From assembly GCA_002067975.1 (NCBI GenBank), contig MVRS01000262.1, positions 1 through 40,273 of the forward strand: a stretch of 40,273 nucleotides of DNA, given 5' to 3'. Source of the stretch: Syntrophorhabdus sp. PtaU1.Bin058 (GTDB lineage: Bacteria; Desulfobacterota; Syntrophorhabdia; Syntrophorhabdales; Syntrophorhabdaceae). The notes beneath the pieces are model-generated. The model did no database searches, was not told the DNA's origin, and was given only the letters and a program-made list of their open reading frames with translations. Positions 23,133 to 30,118 of the stretch are shown piece after piece (the stretch's first letter is position 1; each line of letters opens with the position of its first letter). The translations under genes were made by a program, and so were the position numbers.

Positions 23133-23843
23133 ATGAACATTCACCGTATAACCTATAACCCAAAGCTGAATTCATGCAGCCTCTATTTCATCGGCTGCAA
23201 TTTCCATTGCATAGGATGTTACTGGAAGAAGATCTATCCCCGTGTGAATTTTAAGGAGATCAGATTTTTGGATCTCCGGGAGGTGATTGAGATCCTGAAG
23301 CCCGTATCGCCGAAACGGGTTATCATAATCAGCGGAGACCCTGTTGAGAATGACGAATTTGCCGTATTGCCGAAGAGGTTGTACGACGAGTTTTCATGCG
23401 AGGTACGGCTTCTCACCAACGGGTTCATATTGCCGTCCCTTGAGGGACTGAGCCACGTTTCCATGTCGATCAAGGCCTTGAACGATGATATCCATATCCG
23501 GTATACGGGCAGATCAAATAGACAATCACTTGAAAATTTCCGACATCTCCACGAAAGCAACATCGGGCTCTCGTCGTCGAGCGTATATATCCCGGGGCTT
23601 ATCGACAAGGATGAGATCCTGAACATTGCGAGGTTCATAGGGGGGATCGACAGGGATATCCCGTACCGCATTATCGGTTACATGCCCGTCAACGGCCTGC
23701 AATACCGCAAGCCTTCGTACACAGAGGTAAAGGAAGCGGCGGCAGCGGTGAACGGCAATCTCCGGAATGTTATTTTTTCAGACCCGACGGAACAGGACTA
23801 CGCGGGTATCATCGATCTGTTTACCAACAATCTGAAAAAATGA
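23133..23843 (+). CDS. Small radical SAM protein of the ECF operon
   Basis: This encodes 236 residues; start MNIHRITYNP at 23133, where family members begin; an in-frame TTG at 23058 would run through the RNA stems. It has the CX3CX2C cluster motif in GCNFHCIGC (near residues 25-32), followed by YWKK, a later VIIISGDPVEND strand in the position of the SAM-binding GGEP-type motif, and LLTNGF. There is no extra cluster-binding Cys set, so it is a compact activase- or QueE-like radical SAM enzyme. It overlaps the EcfA gene by 4 bases, so it is translationally coupled to a vitamin or metal transporter; its substrate may relate to the imported compound, but this is inference. Confidence 0.85.
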   Translation: MNIHRITYNPKLNSCSLYFIGCNFHCIGCYWKKIYPRVNFKEIRFLDLREVIEILKPVSPKRVIIISGDPVENDEFAVLPKRLYDEFSCEVRLLTNGFILPSLEGLSHVSMSIKALNDDIHIRYTGRSNRQSLENFRHLHESNIGLSSSSVYIPGLIDKDEILNIARFIGGIDRDIPYRIIGYMPVNGLQYRKPSYTEVKEAAAAVNGNLRNVIFSDPTEQDYAGIIDLFTNNLKK

Positions 23844-25207
23844 TATCAATAAGAAACCTTACCTACGCCTACCCTGAGGCCCATACCCCGGCGCTTCAGG
23901 ATATAAGCCTGGAGATCCACGATGGAGAGTGCGTCCTTATCGTCGGCCCGACAGGTTCAGGGAAGACAACGCTCCTCTACACATTGAACGGTCTCATACC
24001 GCATGTCCTCGGCGGGAGGACCGACGGGGAGATAACGATAAACGGTCTGTCCCCGGGAAAACTGCCGGTGAGGGAGATATCGCGGTTCGCAGGGACCGTA
24101 TTCCAGGATCCGGAGAGCCAGATATTCATGCTGAAGGTTGCCGATGAGGTTGCCTTCGGCTGCGAAAATCTCATGATGCCCGCTGACGAGATCATGCGGC
24201 GCAGCGACAGGGCGCTTGCAGAAATGGGTATGTTGCATCTCAGGGATGCCGAGACGTTTACCCTCTCCGGCGGGCAGAAGCAGCGGCTCGTAATAAGCTC
24301 CGTATACGCCATGGGTCCGGATATCTTTTTATTCGACGAGCCTACGACGGACATCGATGCAACGGGGAGGAAAGAATTTCTCGAAATCGTAAAGGGACTA
24401 AAGGACGACGGGAAGACGGTGATCATTGTCGAGCACCAGTATGAAGAGTTTTCTCAACTCGCCGACCGGGTCGTTGTGCTTGAAAGGGGGAAGATCAACG
24501 GCAGGGTCGCGCATAACACGGAGGACGACGCAGCGCCGCGGAGAAGGCAGCGCCCGCCGGAGCTGGCAGTGCATCTGAGACTGGAGGGCGTCCGTTTCGA
24601 ATATAAAAAGGGAGACCCCGTGCTGGAGGACATCGATATCGAGATCAGGAAAAACGAATTGGTAGCCGTTGTAGGGGACAACGGTTCAGGGAAAAGCACG
24701 CTTTTAAAGATCATGGCAGGACTTTTAAGGCCTGCATCGGGAGAGGTCCGCATACTCGGTAAAACGAATCCGAAGATGGATGACCTTGTCGGGCAGGTCG
24801 GTTTTTTGTTCCAGAACCCTGACGAACAATTATTTACAAATTCAGTGGAGGAAGAGATATTGTTCGGTCCGAAACAGACAGGCAGGACCATCGACATAGA
24901 AAGATATTTAAGGCTCTGCGGCTTGGAATCGATGAGGGATCGGCACCCGCAAACACTGTCCCGCGGTCAGCGGCAGCTTCTTGCAGTCGTATCGGTCCTG
25001 GCGCTGGAACCACAGATATTGATCCTCGATGAACCGACAACGGGACTGGATCGAAAGAGTTGGTCGGATCTCATGGACCTGCTCAGCGCCCTGACGGAAC
25101 AGGGGGTAACCGTGGTCTTTGCCACACACAATATTATGGCCGGAAGGTACGCAGACAGGTATATCCACCTTGATAGAAAACATTCCGGAAAAGGACAGAA
25201 AAAATGA
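23840..25207 (+). CDS. ECF transporter ATPase with two fused ABC domains (EcfA1-EcfA2 type)
   Basis: This encodes 455 residues. Domain 1 (about 1-225): Walker [13 protein letters not shown] loop FQDPESQIF, signature LSGGQKQRL, Walker B LFDEPTTDID, H loop VEHQYEEF. Domain 2 (about 240-450): GDNGSGKSTLL, FQNPDEQLF, signature LSRGQRQLL (second Gly replaced by Arg), LILDEPTTGLD, FATHNIM. Two ATPases in one chain energise an ECF importer together with EcfT and an S component. FQDPESQ/FQNPDEQ are typical of ECF ATPases. It overlaps the radical SAM gene upstream and the zinc-ribbon membrane gene downstream by 4 bases each. Confidence 0.94.
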   Translation: MISIRNLTYAYPEAHTPALQDISLEIHDGECVLIVGPTGSGKTTLLYTLNGLIPHVLGGRTDGEITINGLSPGKLPVREISRFAGTVFQDPESQIFMLKVADEVAFGCENLMMPADEIMRRSDRALAEMGMLHLRDAETFTLSGGQKQRLVISSVYAMGPDIFLFDEPTTDIDATGRKEFLEIVKGLKDDGKTVIIVEHQYEEFSQLADRVVVLERGKINGRVAHNTEDDAAPRRRQRPPELAVHLRLEGVRFEYKKGDPVLEDIDIEIRKNELVAVVGDNGSGKSTLLKIMAGLLRPASGEVRILGKTNPKMDDLVGQVGFLFQNPDEQLFTNSVEEEILFGPKQTGRTIDIERYLRLCGLESMRDRHPQTLSRGQRQLLAVVSVLALEPQILILDEPTTGLDRKSWSDLMDLLSALTEQGVTVVFATHNIMAGRYADRYIHLDRKHSGKGQKK

Positions 25208-25578
25208 TAAAAAAACTCCTTCTCTATATGGGCCGATGGCAGCTCAGCACCTTTACGCTTGCGCCCGTGATATGGCTGCTTGCAATCTATGGCGTCACGA
25301 ATTCGTGGATAGCGGCGTTCATAGGCAATTTCATAGGTTCGTTGATATTCTTCTGGGTGGACCGTTACATATTCAGGTCAGACCATTTTGAGGTATGGCA
25401 GACAAAGGAGGGCAGGTGTGATGTCTGCGGGAAACAGGACGTCGTGTGGCGCCTTGTAAGGGCCCCCGGCTACAACAGGATGGCCGATAAGCCGGTATTC
25501 CTCTGCCTGGAGCATTCACAACAGAAGACGGATGAGCTGAGGGAAAAGGGGATACCGGTAAAGGCGAGGAAAGGATAG
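25204..25578 (+). CDS. Small membrane protein with cytosolic zinc ribbon
   Basis: This encodes 124 residues. Two membrane helices (about 17-33 and 37-54); the second, with GNFIGSLIFFWVDRYIF, looks like the last helix of GtrA-family flippases. A soluble tail carries C72-X2-C75 and C101-X2-H104, a likely zinc site (CDVCGK ... VFLCLEH). It is encoded inside the ECF operon with ATGA overlap to ecfA and 9 bases from ecfT, so it is almost certainly part of the same system, perhaps an accessory or regulatory subunit or a metal sensor. I know of no such subunit in described ECF transporters. Confidence 0.85.
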   Translation: MIKKLLLYMGRWQLSTFTLAPVIWLLAIYGVTNSWIAAFIGNFIGSLIFFWVDRYIFRSDHFEVWQTKEGRCDVCGKQDVVWRLVRAPGYNRMADKPVFLCLEHSQQKTDELREKGIPVKARKG

Positions 25579-25587
25579 GACGGATCG

Positions 25588-26376
25588 GTGAGATACTTAA
25601 ACGGCGATAGCGTCTTCCATCGCCTCGATGCGCGGACAAAGATATTCTTGAGTCTGACACTGGCTTGTCTTATCGTGATCCTCAATACGGCAGGCAGTCT
25701 CTTCGTGCTCTTCATACTGCTCCTCTGCGGCTTCTTTCTGATACGACCCCCTGCGTCATACATCAGGATTATGTTTTATCTGATGGCAACGGCATTGTTC
25801 GCAACATTGATATCGCAGGGCCTCTTTTACTACTTTGAGCCGAGGACCCCCATATTTACCATTATCCGCAGCGATACACCGATAATAGGGAGATTAACCG
25901 GCGGTATATACCTCTACAGGGAAGGTCTCTTCTACGGGGCGATCCAGTCTATGAGGCTGTTTTCCGCGGCCCTGCTGAGCATGGTCATCGTCATGACCAC
26001 GTATCCCTCTGACCTTATCCTCGGGTTAAACAAACTCGGCGTCCCTGAAAAGGTCGGTTTCATGCTCACAATAAGCATCCGTTTTCTTCCCCTCCTTATG
26101 GAAGGGGCAAAGAGGATCATCACCGCCCAGAAACTCCGCGGGTTACAACTGAAGGGGCTGCGCGGTGGAATAAAGGGATTCCGTTATCTTATAGTCCCGC
26201 TTACCATAGACTGTCTCAGGAAGGCAAGGAGGATCGCCCTTGCGGCAGAGGTAAGGGGGTTCACCGGCAAACGGACCGAGATAAAGGAACTCAGGTTTAC
26301 ATCCCTTGACCGGGCCGCCTTTGCCGTCATGTCGTTGGCACTGGTGTTGGCGATCTGGCAGAGGCTTGTACGATGA
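25588..26376 (+). CDS. ecfT: ECF transporter transmembrane subunit EcfT
   Basis: This encodes 262 residues; GTG start at 25588, 8 bases after AGGA. Several membrane helices in the N-terminal half, then the two coupling-helix motifs: AQKLRGLQLKG and LAAEVRGFTGKR, which insert into the ATPase grooves. The start VFHRLDARTKIFLSL is typical of EcfT/CbiQ. It overlaps the next gene by 4 bases. It scaffolds the importer and transmits ATP-driven motion to the substrate-binding S protein. Confidence 0.93.
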   Translation: MRYLNGDSVFHRLDARTKIFLSLTLACLIVILNTAGSLFVLFILLLCGFFLIRPPASYIRIMFYLMATALFATLISQGLFYYFEPRTPIFTIIRSDTPIIGRLTGGIYLYREGLFYGAIQSMRLFSAALLSMVIVMTTYPSDLILGLNKLGVPEKVGFMLTISIRFLPLLMEGAKRIITAQKLRGLQLKGLRGGIKGFRYLIVPLTIDCLRKARRIALAAEVRGFTGKRTEIKELRFTSLDRAAFAVMSLALVLAIWQRLVR

Positions 26377-26993
26377 GCGCCTATGCTGGGTCTTTGATCT
26401 TTGTTTTCATTCTCGGCGGGATCGTATTCTATGGGGCCATGAAACAGAGGATCATACAGGGTTTCAGCCTCCAGGAGATTGTGACAATAGCCCTCTTTTG
26501 CAGCCTTCTTTATATTGCGACATTGCCCTTTAAGTTTGGGTTGAGCCGTATACCTTTTATCCAGGCATTTATCTTTTCCATACCCTTTACAGCAGTGCTT
26601 GTAGTCGGCATCAGGCTCGTGCCGAAATGCGGTACGGCGACCTTCATTATCTTCGGGAACAGCCTCCTCTCGCAGATCATCTCGCGGGGCATAAATCCCC
26701 TGTGGTGGCCGTATGCCTTGCTTGCAGGTTTTGTTCTGGAACTCTATTTCATGATAAGCAGGAATTACCTCGAGACAAGGATGAATGCCCTGGGGGCCGG
26801 TCTTTTAAGGGGTTTCACCGTCTACATATATTTTTATTTTTTTTCTGCTCCCTTTATCTGGCATCTCCACTATGCCTTCTGGTACGTGTGCGTACAGACG
26901 ATCCAGGGTATCGCAGGCTCGGGCATAGGGGCCTTGATAGGTTTTGCCGTCAGCAGACCGATACGGAACGCCTACCGGCATGGAGGGGTATAG
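26373..26993 (+). CDS. Probable S component of the ECF transporter (substrate unknown)
   Basis: This encodes 206 residues, with about six membrane helices, the size of S components. It is the last gene of the operon and overlaps ecfT. It lacks the MHIPDG start of CbiM/NikM, so it is not a classical cobalt or nickel S component despite the nikR gene nearby. Notable: FKFGLSRIPFIQAFIFSIPF, RLVPKCGTATFIIFGNSLLSQ with polar residues within membrane segments, NPLWWPYALL, and a His-containing IWHLHYAFWYV. These may form the binding pocket. Vitamin, cofactor precursor or metal chelate all remain possible. Confidence 0.75.
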   Translation: MSAYAGSLIFVFILGGIVFYGAMKQRIIQGFSLQEIVTIALFCSLLYIATLPFKFGLSRIPFIQAFIFSIPFTAVLVVGIRLVPKCGTATFIIFGNSLLSQIISRGINPLWWPYALLAGFVLELYFMISRNYLETRMNALGAGLLRGFTVYIYFYFFSAPFIWHLHYAFWYVCVQTIQGIAGSGIGALIGFAVSRPIRNAYRHGGV

Positions 26994-27038
26994 TTTTTGT
27001 CTGTAGCTTGATTTTAGCTATTTTTATTGAGATTTAGC

Positions 27039-27068
27039 TTGACAGGTTATTTAGAATAGTCATAATAT
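27039..27068 (+). promoter_or_regulatory. Promoter of the cold-shock gene
   Basis: TTGACA (27039-27044), 18 bases, TAATAT (27063-27068). The transcript would start near 27074, exactly at a perfect hairpin TTAAGCA-GCA-TGCTTAA (27074-27090), which would cap the mRNA 5' end. The remaining leader is AU-rich and ends in GAAAGGAG. Confidence 0.65.
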
Positions 27069-27117
27069 ACCCTTTAAGCAGCATGCTTAATCTATTATAT
27101 GAAAGGAGTTTTGTAGT

Positions 27118-27321
27118 ATGCCAGTAGGTAAAGTAAAATGGTTCAACGATTCAAAGGGGTATGGGTTCATCGAGCAGGATAACGGTGAAGATGTCTTTGT
27201 CCATTTCTCAGCCATCAAACAGGATGGCTTCAAATCACTCAAAACTGGCGAAAAGGTAGAATTTGAGATCGTAAAAGGTCCGAAGGGTCCACAGGCGGCA
27301 AATGTAGCGAAAGCCGAATAA
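27118..27321 (+). CDS. Cold-shock domain protein
   Basis: This encodes 67 residues, a complete CspA-type OB fold. RNP1 is [11 protein letters not shown]2 is VFVHFSAI; start [11 protein letters not shown]. It binds single-stranded RNA or DNA and melts mRNA structure. Monocistronic, with its own promoter (27039-27068) and a strong shared terminator (27322-27349). The 5' end hairpin of the mRNA may protect it from decay. The leader is short (about 43 bases), unlike the long cspA leader of E. coli, so cold induction by the same mechanism is not implied. Confidence 0.96.
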   Translation: MPVGKVKWFNDSKGYGFIEQDNGEDVFVHFSAIKQDGFKSLKTGEKVEFEIVKGPKGPQAANVAKAE

Positions 27322-27349
27322 AAAAGCAGGGGTTAGTGCCCCTGCTTTT
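27322..27349. terminator. Bidirectional terminator overlapping the end of mazG
   Basis: A perfect 11-bp stem, AAAAGCAGGGG (27322-27332) against CCCCTGCTTTT (27339-27349), loop TTAGTG. A-run before and T-run after make it intrinsic in both directions. The stop of mazG is in the loop (27333-27335), and its last codons (Lys-Gln-Gly-His) lie in the stem. Confidence 0.9.
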
Positions 27350-28088
27350 CCATATTTTTTATCTCATTCCACAAGTTGTCCATGTCGGTAAGTGACGATT
27401 TACCGACGTCTATATTTTTTTCGATATAATTAAAACGCCGAATAAATTTCTCTGAAGTGGACCTCAGGGCATCCTCCGGATCGATGTTGTGAAATCTCGA
27501 TATATTCACGATGGTAAAGAGAAGGTCGCCGATCTCCTCCTTTATTGCGGCAATGTCTTTTGCCTCTTCCGCCCCTTTGAGCTCCCCGATCTCCTCGTGC
27601 ATCTTTTCGTAGATATCCTCAAGCTTTTCCCAGTCGAAGCCGACCCTCGCAACGCGCCTGGTAATGATATACGCCCGTAACAGCGCAGGGATATTGACGG
27701 GGATATTGGACAACAGCGAGTAATCTTCCTTTTCCCCTTTCTTGATCTCCTCCCACCTCATCTGTACAGGTTTTTCAGAGGATTCTTTGAGAAACACATG
27801 GGGGTGTCTGTTGTACATCTTACGGTATTCCGCTTCAAGGATATCCTTTATGTCAAACCGTTCCTGTTCCGCACAGATCCTGGCAATAAAGATTATGTGG
27901 AAGAGGAGATCACCGAGTTCCTCCCTGAGCGATTGGGTACTGTCTTTTTCGATGGCATCGATGAGTTCATACACCTCTTCCAGGAGAAAGGTCTTGAACG
28001 CAGGAAGGGTCTGCTTTCTGTCCCATGGGCAGCCTTCTTCTCCCCGCAAGGTGGCCACGAGTTCAACAAGATTTGAAAACTCTTTCAT
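27333..28088 (-). CDS. mazG: Nucleoside triphosphate pyrophosphohydrolase MazG
   Basis: This encodes 251 residues; ATG 28088 after AGGAGG. Two MazG domains: the first has LRGEEGCPWDRKQT, EEVYELIDAIEK and EELGDLLFHI (metal-binding EEXXE and EXXD helices); the second, HEEIGELKGAEE and EEIGDLLFTIVN. The helix bundle hydrolyses (d)NTPs to NMP and PPi, clearing damaged nucleotides. It is the last gene of the long minus-strand run; the spacer to waaA consists of word-like repeats, and its 3' end is shared with the terminator of the cold-shock gene. Confidence 0.96.
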   Translation of the reverse strand: MKEFSNLVELVATLRGEEGCPWDRKQTLPAFKTFLLEEVYELIDAIEKDSTQSLREELGDLLFHIIFIARICAEQERFDIKDILEAEYRKMYNRHPHVFLKESSEKPVQMRWEEIKKGEKEDYSLLSNIPVNIPALLRAYIITRRVARVGFDWEKLEDIYEKMHEEIGELKGAEEAKDIAAIKEEIGDLLFTIVNISRFHNIDPEDALRSTSEKFIRRFNYIEKNIDVGKSSLTDMDNLWNEIKNMEKQGH

Positions 28089-28221
28089 GGAACCTCCTGT
28101 TATAGGTCGAATAAGTCCTATAAGACCTATAGGACTTATATTCTGTTCTTTGCTCTTCGTTTTTCACTCTCAGCTTTCGCTCTCTGCTGCCTTTCTCCCC
28201 TCACGCCTTACGACTTACGAT
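28089..28221. repeat. Word-like repeat spacer between waaA and mazG
   Basis: Read on minus from the waaA stop: TGAATCGTAAGTCGTAAGG, GCGTGAGG, a purine-rich GCAGAGAGCGAAAGCTGAGAG stretch, AACGAAGAGCAAAGAACAG, then ATAAGTCCTATAGG / TCTTATAGG / ACTTATTCGACCTATA before AGGAGG of mazG. The last set forms an inverted repeat (ATAAGTCCTATAGG with CCTATAGGACTTAT shared). It begins with the waaA stop codon itself. Confidence 0.75.
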
Positions 28222-29466
28222 TCACGGGTGTTGTTGTATCTTCTCTACGATAATGTCCACGGTCTTTTTCATTACCTCCTGCTGCTCTTCGATGATCCTT
28301 TTCCCTGCCTCGCCCATCCTTTTTGTCAGTGCCGGATCCTCAAGGATCATAACGATATTTTTCACCAGCTCGTCGCCGTCCTTGACGACGATCCCAGCAC
28401 CGCTATCCGCCACCTTTTTCGCTATATCCCTGAAGTTTTCCATAAAGGGACCGAACAGGACAGGGGTGCCGAAGAACAGGGGTTCGAGTATATTCTGCCC
28501 GCCGTAGGGGGCGAGGCTGCCTCCGACAAAGGCAACCCGGCTTTCTTTGTATATACCGAGAAGGTCACCGACAGTATCAACGACAACGACGTCGGTATTC
28601 GCGTCTGCGGATGGCGTCTTTTTCAGAACCGAGTACCTGATGCACCTGAAAGAGGATGAGAGCTCGTTTTCTATCGTTTCGGTGAGATGCAATTCGCGGG
28701 GTGCCACAAAGATAGTAAAGTCGGGAAAACGCTCTTTGAGCCTTTTGATGGTGTCGAATACCGTATCAAGTTCCTTCTCCCTGACGCTGCCGTAGGTTAT
28801 GACCTTTTCTTTCCGGGGTATATCGCCGGAGACCTCTGCATATCTCCTGTAATATTTGATGTTGCCCGTATTGATCACCCTCCCGCGGTCCATCCCGATA
28901 GAGATGTAGCGGTTCTTATGTTCTTCCGATTGGGCAAGGACGCAATCGATATCTGCGAACACGTGCTTGAGGAAGAATGTCAGACGCTTGTAGAGCCTGA
29001 CCGTGCTGTCCGAGATCCTCCCGTTGATTATCATTACAGGTACCTTTTCTTTTTTTGTAAGCCATATAAGGTTGGGCCAGATCTCTGTTTCGATAATGAG
29101 AAGCGCCTGCGGCCTGACGTTCTTTAAAAAACGTCGTATTGAGTATATGAAGTCAAGGGGCAGCGATTGTACCCGGACAGAGTTGCCGAGCTTTTTCTCA
29201 AGGAGTTCACCGGCATAGTACGTGTTGGTAGTGATGAGGAACCGGTGAAGCCCTGCGTGCTCCTCCATATAATTGACAAGGTTTTCAGCTATCAGCGCCT
29301 CTCCTATGGACGCGGCATGGATCCACAGCGCACCGCGGGTGGCGGCGTTCCCCTGCGGTATTAATCGCTCAAGGATATTCTTCCTGATCTTTTTCTTTGC
29401 CAGTGCAAAAAGGAGAAAAAAGGGAAGGGCGATAAAGGTCAGTACGTTGTAAACTATCTTCCACAT
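28222..29466 (-). CDS. waaA: 3-deoxy-D-manno-octulosonic acid (Kdo) transferase
   Basis: This encodes 414 residues, full length. An N-terminal membrane-anchor helix (VYNVLTFIALPFFLLFAL) is followed by a GT-B fold: GALWIHAASIGE with the catalytic Glu, LITTNT, ETEIWPNLI, NGRISDST, AQSEEH, NTGNIKY; in the C-half YGSVREKE, APREL, GGSLAPYGGQNILEPLFFG. WaaA adds Kdo to lipid IVA at the inner membrane, one or two residues. The start overlaps the frameshifted DUF374 gene's restored 3' end by 13 bases. The stop TGA is the first base group of the repeat tract. Confidence 0.96.
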   Translation of the reverse strand: MWKIVYNVLTFIALPFFLLFALAKKKIRKNILERLIPQGNAATRGALWIHAASIGEALIAENLVNYMEEHAGLHRFLITTNTYYAGELLEKKLGNSVRVQSLPLDFIYSIRRFLKNVRPQALLIIETEIWPNLIWLTKKEKVPVMIINGRISDSTVRLYKRLTFFLKHVFADIDCVLAQSEEHKNRYISIGMDRGRVINTGNIKYYRRYAEVSGDIPRKEKVITYGSVREKELDTVFDTIKRLKERFPDFTIFVAPRELHLTETIENELSSSFRCIRYSVLKKTPSADANTDVVVVDTVGDLLGIYKESRVAFVGGSLAPYGGQNILEPLFFGTPVLFGPFMENFRDIAKKVADSGAGIVVKDGDELVKNIVMILEDPALTKRMGEAGKRIIEEQQEVMKKTVDIIVEKIQQHP

Positions 29467-30118
29467 GCTATGGCGTCCGCTTTTTCAGTGATGGATATTA
29501 GTGTCTGTTCGAGCTCGATCCTCTTTTTTTCAATATCTTCGGGAGTACTGTCCTTACTTATATGGATCGGGTCTCCCCAGAAAAAACAGATCGTTGAAAA
29601 GGGGTAGGGAAGGATAAAACGGTCCCAGGACTGAAAAGTTTTTTTTTACTTGCACCGTAGCTGACAGGCACTATCGCCTTGCCGGACAGCTTTGCAAGCT
29701 CTATGATGCCTTGCTTTACCTTGTAACGCGGGCCCTTCGGACCGTCAGGCGTGATCGCCACGTCGACGTTATGCTTCAGGTCCTGCAATATTGTTCTGAG
29801 GGATGAGACGCTCCCTTCTTTTCTGTAGGAACCCCGTATTGAGCCGAGCCCGAAAAAGCGGATGATCCTGGCAATAAATTCACCGTCCCGGTGGCGGCTT
29901 ATCAGGACCTTCCCCCCGCCTCCTTGCTTTGCGAAGGGCATCATCAGCAGCCTTCCGTGCCAGAAACAGACGATGAAGTTGCCGCCTTTGTCCCATACTT
30001 CCCGCACTGCCGATCTGTTGATATGCTTGAACCGCAATGTCATCCTGAGGAGCGTGAGGACCACATAGATGCAAGGCGGCAGTATAGTGAGGAGGAGAAA
30101 ATATTTTATCGTTTTCAT
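29454..30118 (-). CDS. DUF374 lysophospholipid acyltransferase family protein, frameshifted
   Basis: It starts at ATG 30118, overlapping the msbA stop (ATGA). The first frame yields 186 residues with the family's FWHGRLLMMPF, SRHRDGEFIA, RGSYRKEGSVSSL, TPDGPKGPRYKVK and KAIVPVSYGASKKK, then turns to unrelated sequence. A run of nine A (minus strand; 29639-29647) lies at the switch. With one extra A (or two fewer) the frame continues as TFQSWDRFILPYPF, then CFFWGDPIHIS and a C-terminal helix, ending in TAG at 29454-29456, the normal DUF374 end and length (about 220). So this is a frameshift at a homopolymer: a real mutation, slippage during transcription, or sequencing error. The family acylates lysophospholipids or lipid A precursors at the inner membrane. 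Confidence 0.85.

Noticed and set aside
26373-26993. A nickel or cobalt S component (NikM/CbiM).
   Set aside because: It lacks the N-terminal MHIPDG metal-binding start of that family.
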